The notes below the pieces were generated by a model. The model ran no database searches. It was not told the origin of the DNA and saw nothing but the letters and a program-made list of their open reading frames with translations. A stretch of 64,000 bases of DNA from Lucinisca nassula (Eukaryota > Mollusca > Bivalvia > Lucinida > Lucinidae): positions 46,993,228 to 47,057,227 of the forward strand of contig OY757016.1 in the NCBI GenBank assembly GCA_963580285.1. Direction: 5' to 3'. Position numbers and translations under genes: made by a program. Each line of letters starts with the position of its first letter. Position 1 is the stretch's first letter. This document shows positions 37,077 through 47,400 of the stretch, piece by piece.

Positions 37077-37696
37077 TTGGGCAATTAATTGTTTGTGGAC
37101 ATCATTTAATGAGCCAAATCAATTTTTTTAGTGATTCATTATTAAAACCTGACATAATGCTACCTTAGGAGGGTTTTTAAAATCAGTGGCTCATTCAGGT
37201 GTAACTGGGATTATCCAATACATATCTGAATAAATGCTGTGAAATAATCCTTGTCAACTAAACAGGTAGAGCAGCTGATGCAAAACTAACCCTCTGAATA
37301 AAGACCACCTGTGGACAAAGACCACATTTCTTCTTTCCCTTGACCGGCCCCGATAGCTCAGTTGGTAGAGTGTCCGCTCCGGGGAACGAGAGGTCTCGGG
37401 TTCGATCCCGGGCCGCGACATACCAAAGTCGTTAAAAATGGTACTAGCTGCTCCTCGCTTGGCACTCAGATTTATGGGGTAGAGCTAGGAATGGTCGATC
37501 CAGTGTCAGGATAATGTGACTGGGTGTGGTATCATGTAATGTGTCTGGGATATGATACTTCAGTGAGGCAGCACTATAAACGTGAGCATTGAGCTCCCTG
37601 TCGCAACCAGACACCATCGTGATATGACTGAACAAGAGGCCCAAGAGGGCCTGTCGCTCCACCGGCTAACTTCAGACAATTGTCATATTTATTACA

Positions 37697-37916
37697 TTAA
37701 CCAATTGTATACTAGTGGACTCTTCTATTGCTATATGTTGGACCAGTCCATTTGTCATATAAGGGGTGTCAGGCCTATTTTTTTCTATTTTTGATGGAAA
37801 ATTCTGTTAGCAAATAGTGCAGGCCCTGATCAGACATGGTGTTCTGTGGGGTCTGATCTGGGCCAGCACTGTTTGCCAAGGTACCCATTTAGGGTTTTCC
37901 CGCATGCAATGGGTAA
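37697..37916. mobile_element. MITE-J copy 2 inside T element 2
   Basis: TTAACCAATTGTATACTAGT, TTGGACCAGTCCATTTGTC, GGGGTGTCAGGCCTATT, collar TAGTGCAGGCCCTGATCAGA, ... GCACTGTTTGCCAAGG, CGCATGCAATGGGTAAA. The right TTAA is mutated. The palindrome is weak (CATGGTGTTCTGTGGGGTC). Confidence 0.8.
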
Positions 37917-39584
37917 AAAAGAAACAAGTGATCCACCCAAGGAATGTCCATTCTATATTTTTTGGACCCCAGAGCCATGGTTGGCAGGATTTATGTGAGT
38001 GACCATTTGGCATTGCTCCGTTCTAAATATCTAAAGCTCTGGGCCTTATGGTTTCAGAGAAGAAAACTTTTTTTTAAGTTTTTCCTATTATAAGTCTATC
38101 TGAACTCTGAAAGCTAATGAGCCAAGCGGCATGGCCATGGCAGTCATGTGGGGCATGGCCATGGTGGCCATGTTTTTTGTCTGATCCGAATTTCTTCAAG
38201 GAATCTGACAGAGGTCCACCCAAGGAACATTCATACAAAATAAGAATAAAATCCATTGAGCGGTTTTGGAGAAGATTTTTAAATATTTTTTTTTGGTTTT
38301 GATGCCATTTTGTTCTGCATGTAACAAAATTCTTTGAAGGAATTCAGAAGAGGACTATGTGAGAAACATTCCTGTGAAGTTTGGTTACAATCGACCAAGT
38401 AGTTAAGGAGGAAATGTTTAAAGAAAAAAATTAAAGCACGGATGCACAACCGCACAGACGCACAACAGACACAGGGCCATAACATATAACATAAGACCTG
38501 CCGGTCTTTGGCCAGTGGAGCTAAAAAATGAACAAATTTATGTTTTTATTTCTTTATTCATTTATTTTTTCCTTTCCTCCGTCGGATTCGGTATGCCTCC
38601 CTTTCAACTAAGCCATTTTAACCCTCAGGGATCTGGAGAACTGTTGACACTGTAGTATAATTAGATCTAATAAATCAATCTCCCTCAGTATTTTGAATTT
38701 ATTTTGAAACATCAAGTCGTATAAATAGAGTTTGTGTTGAAAACATCAGTTCTATCACCAGTGTGATGGGCAAGTAGAATTTCTGATGTTTTGAATTTTA
38801 GAATGACAATTTGTAGGTGGACCTCTATAGATATGTGATAGTCAGCAAAATTGGAGGAGATTAATTCAGATACAGGAAGGTACTTTTAAATACATAAATA
38901 AATAAATAAATAAATAAGTAAATAAATAAATAAATAAACAAGAACTTTTGAAGAAGAGAAGACTTTTTTAACATTACACTACATGTTATATAGTGAAAAT
39001 AAACCCCGCCCACTGCAGCCATGTTTTTTGTCAGATCAAAATTTCTTCAAGGAATCTGACAGAGGTCCACCCAAGGAACATGCAGGCCAAATAACTATGA
39101 AATAAAACAAGAACTTTTTGCACTATATGTTATATAGTGAAAACAAGCCTCGCCCATGGCGGCTATGTTTTTTTGTAAGATCAAATTTTTTTCAAGGAAT
39201 CTGACAACAGTCCACCCAAGGACAATTCATGCAAATTACAATGAAATCCCACAAGTACTTTTGCAGAAGAAGATTTTTTAGCATTACATTATATGTTAAA
39301 TAGTGAAACGGAGCCCCGCCCATGGCGGCCATGTTTTTTTTCGGATCAAAATTTCTTCAAGGAATCTAAAAGAGGTCCACACAAGGAACATTCATGCAAA
39401 ATAAAAACAAGGCATCGCATGCGATACAAATCCCCTCGCACTAGACAACTTCGTGTGTGGAAAACACTGAAATGGCAAAAGTCCAACTTGCTTGAGATAT
39501 TATCATATGCAACATTTGTGTAAAGTTTGTCTAAAAATCCTCCAATAAATGTACATTCTTAAGTGATGACGTTTCTCTAAAAAT

Positions 39585-41515
39585 AGCCATAGTGACCTTG
39601 ACTTGAGGCCATGACCACGAAAGTAGATCTTGCTCAAGATATTTTCATAAGCATCTTTTGTGTGAAGTTATATTAAAATCTGTTAATAAATGTAGGCGGT
39701 AGAGCGATGACAAAGTTTTTCTAAAGATAGCCACAGTGACCTTGACTTTGAGGTCATGACCTTGAAAGTCGAAGTAAGTCGAGATATTATCATAAGAAAC
39801 ATTTGTGCGAAGTTCTATTACAATCCATCATTAAATGTAGGCGCTAGAGCGATGACAAAGTTTTTCTAAAAATAGCCACAGTGACCTTGACCTTTAAAGT
39901 CTAAATAGCACGAGATATTGTCATAAGGAACATTTGTGTGAAGTTATATTGAAATTGGTGAAAAAATGTAAGTACTAGAGCAATGACAAAGTATTTCTAA
40001 AAATAGCCACAGTGACCTTGACCTTGAAAGTCAAACTCGCTCGAGGTATTGTCATAAGGAACATTTGTGTGAAGTTATATTGAAATGGGTGAAGAAATGT
40101 AAGCGCTAGAGCCATGACAAAGTTTTTCTAAAAATAGCCACAGTGACCTTGACCTTGAAAGTGGAACTCACTAGAGATATTGTTATAAGGAACATTTGTG
40201 TGAAGTAATATTGAAATTGGTGAAAAAAATGTAAGCACTAGAGCAATGACAAAGTTTTTCAAAAAAAAGCCACAGTGACCTTGACCTTGAAAGTTGAACT
40301 CGTTCGAGGTATTGTCATAAGCAACATTTGTGTGAAGTTATATTGAAATCAGTGAAGAAATGTAGGCGCTAGAGCGATGACAAAGTTTTCTAAAAATAGC
40401 CATAGTGACCTTGACCTTGAAAGTCGAAACGGCGAGATATTGTCATAAGGAACATTTGTGTGAAGTTATATTGAAATCGATGAAGAAATGTAAGCGCTAG
40501 AGGGATGACGAAGTTTTTCTAAAAATAGACACAGTGACCTTGACCTTGAAAGTGGAACTCGCTAGAGATATTGTCATAAGGAACATTTGTATGAAGTTAT
40601 ATTGAAATTGGTGAAGAAATGTAAGTGCTAGAGCGATGACAAAGTTTTTCTAAAAAATAACCACAGTGACCTTGACCTTGAGACCTTGACCTTGATAGTC
40701 GAACCCGCTTGAGATATTGTCATAAGGAACATTTGTGTGAAGTTATATTGAAATCAGTGAAGAAATGTAGGCGATAGAGCGATGACAAAGTTTTTTCTAA
40801 AAATAGCCACAGTGACCTTGACCTTGAGGCCATGAGTTGGAAAGTCGAACTCGCTGGAGATATTTTTATAAGGAACATTTGTGTGAAGTTATATTGAAAT
40901 TGGTGAAGAAATGTAGGCGCTAGAGCGATGAAAAAGTTTTTCAAATAATAGCCACAGTGACCTTGACCTTGAGGTCATGACCTTGAAAGTCCAACTCGCT
41001 CAAGATATTGTCATAAGGAACATTTGTGTGAAGTAATATTGAAATCAGTGAAGAAATGTAGGAGCTAGAGCGATGACAAAGTTTTTCTAAAAATAGCCAC
41101 TGTGACCTTGACCTTGAAGCCATGACATTGAAAGTGGAAATTGCTCGAGATATTTTTATAAGGATCATTTGTGTGAAGTTATATTGAAATTGGTGAAGAA
41201 ATGTAAGCGCTAGAGCGATGACAATGTTTTTCTATAAATAGCCACAGTGACCTTGACCTTGAGGTCATGACCTTGAAAGTCAAACTCGCTCGAGATATTT
41301 TTATAAGGATCATTTGTTTGAAGTTATATTGAAATTGGGGGAGAAATATAGGCACTAGAGCCATGACAAAGTTTTTCAAAAATTAGCCAGAGTGACCTTG
41401 ACCTTGAGGTCATGACCTTGAAAGTCGATCTTGCTCCAGATATTGTGGTAAGGAACGTTCTTGTGAAGTTATATTAAAATCGGTCAAGAAATGTAGGCGC
41501 TAGAGCGATGACAAA
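39585..41515 (+). repeat. Array of about 14 units of 130-150 bp
   Basis: Each unit has CTAAAAATAGCCACAGTGAC, CTTGACCTTGA(GGTCATGACCTTGA)AAGTC, CTCGAGATATTGTCATAAGG, AACATTTGTGTGAAGTTATA, TTGAAAT and GTGAAGAAATGTAGGCGCTA GAGCGATGAC. Units differ mostly by presence or absence of the GGTCATGACC insert. Every unit carries one to three copies of TGACCTTGA. Ends in three short repeats with ACGTACGTACG at 41515-41605. Confidence 0.85.
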
Positions 41516-42439
41516 AGTAGGTACGTACGTGGCGCTAGAGCGATGACAAAAGTACGTACGTACGTGACGCTAGAACGATGACAAAAGTACGTACGTACGG
41601 GACAAATGCTATATCCCCCCTCACAACTATGTTATGCGAGGGGATAATGAAATCCAACAGGTGGGTTTGGAGGAGAAGATTTTTAAAGATTTTTAATTTT
41701 TTGTGTGGTTTTGTTGCCATGGCAACCAGAGTTCTGGGTGTAACAAAATTCTTTGAAGGAATTCAGAAGAGGACTAAGTAAGGAACATTCATGTGAAGTT
41801 TGGTTACAATTGGCCCAGTAGTTTAGGAGGAGAAGATGTTTTAGCATTACACCATATGTTAAATAGGAAAAATAAGCCCCGCCCATGGCGGCCATGTTTT
41901 TTGTCGGATCAAAATTTCTTCAAGGAATCTGAAAGAGGTCAATCCAAGGAACAGTCATGCAAAATAAAAATGAAATCCAACAGGTGGTTTTGGAGGAGAA
42001 GATTTTTAAAGATTTTTAATTTTTTGTGGTTTTGTTGCCATGGCAACCAGAGTTCTGGGTGTAACAAAATTTTTTGAAGGAATTTAGAAGAGGACTATGT
42101 AAGGAACATTCCTGTGAAGTTTGGTTACAATTGGCCCAGTAGTTTAGGAGGAGAAGATGTTTAAAGAAAAAGTTAACGCACGGACGCACGACGGACACAG
42201 GGCCATGACAATAGCCCCGCTGGTCTTCGGCCAGTGGAGCTAAAAATTGTTGAAAGCGACGTTAAACCCGAATTCACACACAATTCTTTCCCTTGAGTGG
42301 TCTTTGTAGACAGGTTAGACACGTCAATCCTTGTGGGTCATTTTGGGAGAAAAGAGATAGAAGAGGAGATGAAACTGAAGGACAGGACAGAAAGAGAAAA
42401 ATGAACGAAAGTGTAGAAACAGAATAACAACACTCACAC

Positions 42440-42600
42440 TCTACCCTTACCTGCTACAAGGACAGCAGGCCATGCCCAACTGTAAGCCAACATCAGTTGG
42501 ACAGAGCAAGTGATTCAAGATACACATCACCTTTGTCTCACCCAACCAACACTCACCCCTCTTGCTCTTCTGAACCATAATATACACTAACTTCTGCAAA
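42440..42600. repeat. Dispersed repeat also found at 59930-60050
   Basis: CTACCCTTACCTGCTACAAG GACAGCAGGCCATGCC and AAGATACACATCACCTTTGT align with CTAACCTTACCAGCTCTAAG AACAGCAAGCC and AAGATACACAACAATTTTCA. On the minus strand both end in AG|GTAAGG-like donors, which makes them look exon-like. Presence in two places and lack of a shared frame favour a repeat. Confidence 0.4.
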
Positions 42601-42624
42601 CAGTGTCGATAAGATCAGATTTTG

Positions 42625-43108
42625 TTTGATGTGACATTTAAGCTCACCTTCAACCCTATATAGGTCATTTTGGAGAGGCTACTTCCAATTTTGTGGGACT
42701 TTTATCCAACATATTAACCCTTATCTTACTGAATATTCAATAAGCCACACCCTTTTCTGTCTATCAACCAATCAAATTACTTGATGTAATTCATTGCTAC
42801 AAATTCATGAACTAAATGCAAAACTGAAGATCCTGATCAGATGGCTTCTTCAGAAGCCATCTGATCAGGATCTACACTGTTTGAAAAGATAGGGGTTGTT
42901 GTGAACAGCAAGATAAGGGTTAAACAACATCTCAAGCCCTGCCACTCAATGAAATCAATAGGGTCTATAAGCATGGAAGGTGTGAGGCACTACTTTGAAT
43001 ATGCAGGCTTAGACCCTACAAGCGGTTTACCAGTACTTGTGTGTGGTCGTTTTCAGTTCTGCGTGGAAGCACCATGCCCAATCTATTTCTCCAAGCCCCA
43101 ATAGGCAG
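42625..43108 (-). mobile_element. SINE-E (minus) interrupted by MITE-B
   Basis: TTTGTTTGATGTGACATTTA to TGTGGGACTTTTATCCAACA (42711), MITE-B at 42714-42923, then AACATCTCAAGCCCTGCCAC to CTATTTCTCCAAGCCCCAAT. The SINE was already diverged before MITE-B arrived. Confidence 0.75.
42714..42923. mobile_element. MITE-B copy 9, inside SINE-E
   Basis: TTAACCCTTATCTTACTGAA to CAGCAAGATAAGGGTTAA. The matching T-for-C change near both ends (TCTTACTG / CAGCAAGATA) shows the termini still co-vary. Confidence 0.85.
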
Positions 43109-43112
43109 CGGC

Positions 43113-43257
43113 CCATACAGATCAGATGGTCAGTATCCACAGTGTTTGACACTCAGTTCATGTATTTGTAAGAATAAATTACATCAAGTAATCTGATTGG
43201 TTGAAAGTCAGAAATAGTGAGGCTAAATTAATTCATTCAGCAGGGCAAGAGCTAATA
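43113..43257. mobile_element. MITE-B right-half fragment
   Basis: CAGATCAGATGGTCAGTATC CACAGTG, TTTGACACTCAGTTCATG, ATTACATCAAGTAATCTGAT TGG, ATTCAGCAGGGCAAGAGCTAA. No left terminus. Confidence 0.65.
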
Positions 43258-43269
43258 TTATCCCAATGA

Positions 43270-45335
43270 AAACAAGAGGGCCATGATGGCCCTAGATTGC
43301 TCACCTGATCCACAGAGTAACAAGTGGGCCCTGGGGAGGGCCATTATTGACCCCAGGGTTATAATGTGCATAATGTTGAGGGAGGTCTAAAAAGGTGAAG
43401 CTTCATACCAAATATCAACAAAGGCTACCATTTGAACAATCTTGGCAAAGGTCCACTAGATGAAGCTACACACCAAATATCAGAGACCTGGGCCTTGTGG
43501 TTTCAGAGAAGAAGATATTCCCTACATAAGCCTATGTAAAACCAAATGGCCCCGGGTTGGGGGCATTTTTGGCTTTTGGCCTACGGGCTATAATTTAAAC
43601 AATCTTGATAGAGGTCCACTAGATGAAGCTTCATACAAAATATCAAAGACCTGGGCCTTGCTGTTTCAGAGAAGAAGATTTTCAAAGATTATCTCTATAT
43701 AAGTCTATGTAAAACCAAAGGGCCCCGGGAGGGGGCATTTGTGGCCCGAGGGCTATAATTTGAACAATCTTGGTAGAGGTCTACTAGATGAAGCTCCATA
43801 CCAAATATCAAAGACATGGGCCTTGCAGTTTCAGAGAAGAAGATTTTTAAAGATTTCCCTATATAAGTCTAAGTAAAACCAAAGGGTCTCGGGGCGGGTG
43901 CATTTTTGGCCCCAGGGCTATAATTTGAACAATCTTGATAGAGGTCCACTAGATGAAATTTCACACCAAACATCTAAGACCTAGACCTTGTGGTTTCACA
44001 GAAGATTTTTAAAGATTTTCCCTATATAATTTCTATAAAAGGGTTATCCTTTGGAAGCAAGGAATACACCACAGAAGTGAAAAATATGGAGTGTACGTCT
44101 TCTGGGCCAGACTAGCTAGTTTTGGCCAATTAGGCCTCATCAGTAACCCTCAGATATTTTCAAAATTCCACAATGGAATTAATGATCCCAAAGGACAAGA
44201 GAATACAATCTACACTATGATGTAGGGCAGGGAGACGTTTTACCGCCGCCACACATTCCCTAACACCAGCTGTAGTGAAGGTAAATATGTTCTATAAAAG
44301 GGTTATCCTTTGGAAGCAAGGAATACACCACAGAAGTGAAAAATATGGAGTGTACATGTCTTCTGGGCCAGACTAGCTAGTTTCAGCCAATTAGGCCTCA
44401 TCAGTGACCCTCAGATATTTTCAAAATTCCACAATGGAATCAATGATCCAAAAGGACAAGAAAATACAATCTACACTATGATGTAGGGCAGGGAGACATT
44501 TTACCGCCGCCACACATTCCCACACACCAGCTGAAGTGAAGTTAAATATGTTCTATAAAAGGGTTATCCTTTGGAAGCAAGGAATACACCACAGAAGTGA
44601 AAAATATGTAGTGTACATGTCTTCTGGGCCAGACTAGCTAGTTTCGACCAATTAGGCCTCATCAGTGACCCTCAGATATTTTCAAAATTCCACAATGGAA
44701 TCAATGATCCCAAAGGACAAGAAAATACAATCTACACTATGATGTAGGGCAGAGAGACATTTTACAGCCACCACACATTCCCACACACCAGCTGTAGTGA
44801 AGTCTATGTAAAACCAAAGGGCCCCTAGGCGGGGGCATTTTTGGTCTCAGGGCTTTAATTTGAACAATCTTGGTAGAGGTCCACTAGATGAAGCTTCATA
44901 CCAAATATCAAAGACCTAGGCCTTGTGGTTTCAGAGAAGAAGATTTTTCAATTATAAGTCTATGTAAAACCAAAGGGCCCCGGAGCGGGGGCATTTTTGG
45001 TCCCAGGGCTATAATTTGAACAATCTTGGTAGGGGTCCACTAGATGAAGCTTCATGCCAAATATCAAAGACCTGGGCCTTGTGGTTTCAGAGAAGATTTT
45101 TTAAGTTTTCAGTGAAAAAATCTATTTTTGGCTCCTGTTACCTAGATGTGCAACAGACCGGAACCATCTGAACAACTTTGAAAGGGGACCACCTAAGGAT
45201 TATTCCTGTGAAGTTTAGTCAAAATCCGATCAGTGGTTTAGGAGATGTCGTTTGAAGAAATTGTTTACGCACGCACAGAGCACAAAAAGTGATCCCAAAA
45301 GTTCACCTTGTCACTACCTGACGGTGAGCTAAAAA
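43270..45335 (+). mobile_element. T element 3
   Basis: Starts AACAAG, hairpin AGGGCC-ATGAT-GGCCCT, then AGATTGCTCACCTGATCC. Units of about 140-150 bp (TCTATGTAAAACCAAAGGGC, CATTTTTGGCCCCAGGGCTA, TAATTTGAACAATCTTGG, GGTCCACTAGATGAAGCTTC, CAAATATCAAAGACCTGGGC, TTTCAGAGAAGAAGATTTTT). A final segment (AAGGATTATTCCTGTGAAGT TTAGTC) is homologous to the end of T element 2. Ends CTGACGGTGAGCTAAAAA, GGTGAGC pairing with GCTCACC at the start. AATGAA flanks both sides. A three-unit satellite is inserted at 44031. Confidence 0.65.
44031..44802 (+). repeat. Three tandem 260-bp units inside T element 3
   Basis: Units start TTCTATAAAAGGGTTATCCT at 44031, 44290 and 44551 and end near CCAGCTGTAGTGAAG. They are about 95% alike, with no similarity to the host units. 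The host unit resumes with TCTATGTAAAACC at 44803. The words CTATAAAAGGG at each unit start resemble a TATA box, but there is no other promoter evidence. Confidence 0.85.
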
Positions 45336-45959
45336 TGAAGACAAGCAGAGTTGTCATTCTTGCAGGCAACACTCCGCACTGACACCTGTTTTATAATTCT
45401 ACCAAGTATCATTAAAATATTTCTAATGGTTGGGGAGTTATGCATCAGAAACGAAATGTTGAAAAATATGGATCAGGGGAGATAATTCGAGTAGGGATGG
45501 CATGGGGTGGGGGGCCGTGTTTTTGCAATTTCTGTCGAAAATGTGGAAATTTGCAATGGCATGACAGCGCGATCTATTTTTTTTTTTTTTGTAATCAGAC
45601 TTGTTATGGCAGATTTATGTTGAAATAAAATATCGAGAGTTTGAGTTGGAGCCAACAATGACACTGGTCCATAATTATACCTGGTAAATCAACTTTCCTC
45701 AGTACTTTGAGTGCTTTGATTTTTCAACACATCTTCAATGAACTAATAGCCAGTCATTGTTCAAGCTTTAGAATTCTCTGGCATCTGATTTGGGCGTGGG
45801 CTGTTCACCAATGTCCCGTTTTGGAGATACCCGTCCGAAATGGGTTATAGAAATGAAAAGGAATAACTGCGATTTTGGCAAGAAATAATTCTGCAATAAT
45901 GTCATTGAAAAATGCTTGAAAGAAAGAAGTAATATTTGTAGGGGCCTGTGAATACATAC
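45336..45959. other. Mostly unassigned, with a collar-MITE remnant
   Basis: At 45735-45850 AGAATTCTCTGGCATCTGAT TTGGGCG, GGGCTGTTCACCAATGTCCC GTTTTGGAG and CGAAATGGGTTA are the right half of a MITE-C/J-type element. The rest shows nothing I can name. Confidence 0.4.
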
Positions 45960-46083
45960 CTGGCAATTTAAATATTGCAGAATCAATTCCTAATAAATCA
46001 GAGAATAACATCTTCTTTGGATTTTTACCCATCTTATCGTAAATATCGAAGTAAATTCCACATATAAATGTCAGCTGTTTTTC
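45960..46083 (-). CDS. Candidate exon in the TPR gene intron
   Basis: Minus strand: acceptor-like ACTGGTAG at 46085-46084, then 41 open codons and a donor GCCAG|GTATGT at 45959. The peptide includes TFICGIYFDIYDKMG and KKMLFSDLLGIDSAIFKLP, not repeat-like. An internal ATG at 46032 could instead make it a first exon (24 codons). It ends in phase 1, so it could join the terminal exon at 28908 as an alternative start. As an internal cassette after 61693 the phase would not fit. No family recognised. Could be a chance frame. Confidence 0.3.
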
Positions 46084-46195
46084 CTACCAGTTACACACAA
46101 TATGACTTGAATAAATTAAATGAATCTTGTTACACAGAAATCAGTTTTAATTCGACTTTGTACTGAGTCTATTCCCAACAGTCTTTTCTGAAGCA

Positions 46196-46410
46196 CATTA
46201 AACCTCTTTATAACACTATTCATTATAACATGGTTTTGGATATAACACTTTTAAATATGGATCACAAAAAAATGTAGATTACCAATATACAGAAAAATGA
46301 CCAGAGATGGCAATTTTTTCTACTATAATCTATATTTTTGCTTAGATATGACACAATTGTTTAGCTTTAAACCCTAACAATAGTGCTATAAAGAGGTTTG
46401 GGGTGCTATA
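46196..46410. mobile_element. MITE-H copy 3
   Basis: TTAAACCTCTTTATAACACT to AGTGCTATAAAGAGGTTTGG GGTG. Inner palindrome TACAGAAAAATGACC / GGCAATTTTTTCTA is imperfect. ACATGGTTTTGGATATAACA shared with 16803. Confidence 0.75.
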
Positions 46411-46639
46411 ACAATACATTTCTGTTATCAACAGACTTTTACAAAGTAACCACTATCAAGTTTCCTGTTATACTTAGGTCAAGGTACAACAATATTTTAT
46501 TTTCATTCATAAGTAGACGTTTTTCTTCTTTTCAGCCACATTGAAGTTGAAAGTGTTTTCTATTCTATTTATCATTCAAAAAAGATAAATAAAATGAAAA
46601 AAAAAAAAATACAGAAAAGGGGCCATTGTCAATATGCAA

Positions 46640-47400
46640 ACAGCAAATGCTCTTGTGAGACTGCACATTGTGCAGCAAATGGCAAATTCTCTTGTGAGAC
46701 TGCACATTGTGCAGCAAACAACAAATACTCTTGTGAGACTGCACATTGTGCAGTAAACAGCAATATTCTCTTATCGGACTGCACATTGTGCAACAAACTG
46801 CAAATGCTCTTGTGAGGCTGCACATTGAATGCTCTTGTGAGACTGCACATTGTGCAGCAAACAGCAAAATGCTCTTGTGAGGCTGCACATTGAATTCTCT
46901 TGTGAGACTGCACATTGTGCAGCAAACAGCAAAATGCTCTTGTGAGACTGCACATTGTGCATCAAACTGCAAATGCTCTTGTGAGGCTGCACATTGAATG
47001 CTCTTGTGAGACTGCACATTGTGCAGCAAACAGCAAAATGCTCTTGTGAGACTGCACATTGTGCATCAAACTGCAAATGCTCTTGTGAGGCTGCACATTG
47101 AATGCTCTTGTGAGACTGCACATTGTGCAGCAAACAGCAAAATGCTCTTATGAGACTGCACATTGTGCATCAAACAGCAAATGCTCTTGTGAGGCTGCAA
47201 ATTGAATCCTCTTGTGAGACTGCACATTATGCAGCAAACAGCAAATGCTCCAGTGAGACTGCACAATGAGCAGCAAACAGCAAAGAAACTTGTGAGACTG
47301 GACATTGTGTGTGTAGCAAACAGCAAAGACTCTTGTGCACTGTGCAGCAAACAGCTAAGAATCTTGTGAGACTGCACATTGTGCAGTCTCACAAGAGTCT
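46640..47400 (+). repeat. Minisatellite, composite 28-bp and 41-bp units
   Basis: TCTTGTGAGACTGCACATTG, followed by TGCAGCAAACAGCAAATGC or directly by AATGC, repeated about 20 times. Divergence rises toward 47300. The last unit ends in an inverted copy (CACATTGTGCAGTCTCACAA). Long open frames on the minus strand (up to 164 codons) arise only because unit lengths keep phase. Confidence 0.85.

Larger units (their letters stand above)
37631..42245 (+). mobile_element. T element 2, inserted in the SINE
   Basis: Starts AACAAG, hairpin AGGCCC-AAGA-GGGCCT, then TCGCTCCACCGG. Ends CTTCGGCCAGTGGAGCTAAAAA (3' part CCAGTGGAGCTAAAAA), whose CCAGTGGAGC pairs with GCTCCACCGG at the start. Inside are MITE-J (37697), several copies of TCAAAATTTCTTCAAGGAAT / AGAGGTCCACCCAAGGAACA units, an (AAAT)n run at about 38890-38940, and a 14-unit array (39585-41515). 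Before the 3' stem is GTTAACGCACGGACGCACGA. Several small ORFs on both strands are by-products. Confidence 0.6.
37344..42283 (+). mobile_element. tRNA-derived SINE split by a T element; 13-bp target duplication
   Basis: The head has an A box (TAGCTCAGTTGGTAGAGTG) and B box (GGGTTCGATCCCG) at 37350-37410. The acceptor stem does not close, so this is not a tRNA gene. The body runs to GTGATATGACTG (37630). The tail TTGTTGAAAGCGACGTTAAA CCC resumes at 42246 and ends ACACACAA. TTCTTTCCCTTGA flanks both ends (37331-37343 and 42284-42296), proving that the two halves are one retroposed copy. Confidence 0.85.
36655..42318. mobile_element. Old pogo/mariner-like element hosting a nest of insertions
   Basis: CAGTCAAACCTGTCTTAAAG after TA (36653-36654) is followed by several AGACCACCTGT-like words. 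At the far side TGGTCTTTGTAGACAGGTTA (42297-42316) is the complement of CCTGTCTACAAAGACCA. The true element is only about 500 bp. The rest is MITE-B (36864) and a SINE (37344-42283) that is itself split by a T element. Confidence 0.5.

Noticed and set aside
37345..37420. Possible functional tRNA gene with clear A and B boxes
   Set aside because: The acceptor stem does not pair, there is no normal anticodon loop, and it continues into a SINE body with a target-site duplication.
42460..42510. Exon-like segment with a GTAAGG donor, similar to one at 59930
   Set aside because: The two copies do not share an open frame and lie far apart in otherwise repeat-like context. A dispersed repeat is more likely.
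44031..44060. TATA-box-like CTATAAAAGGG as a promoter
   Set aside because: It is part of a 260-bp satellite unit repeated three times, with no gene or initiator downstream.
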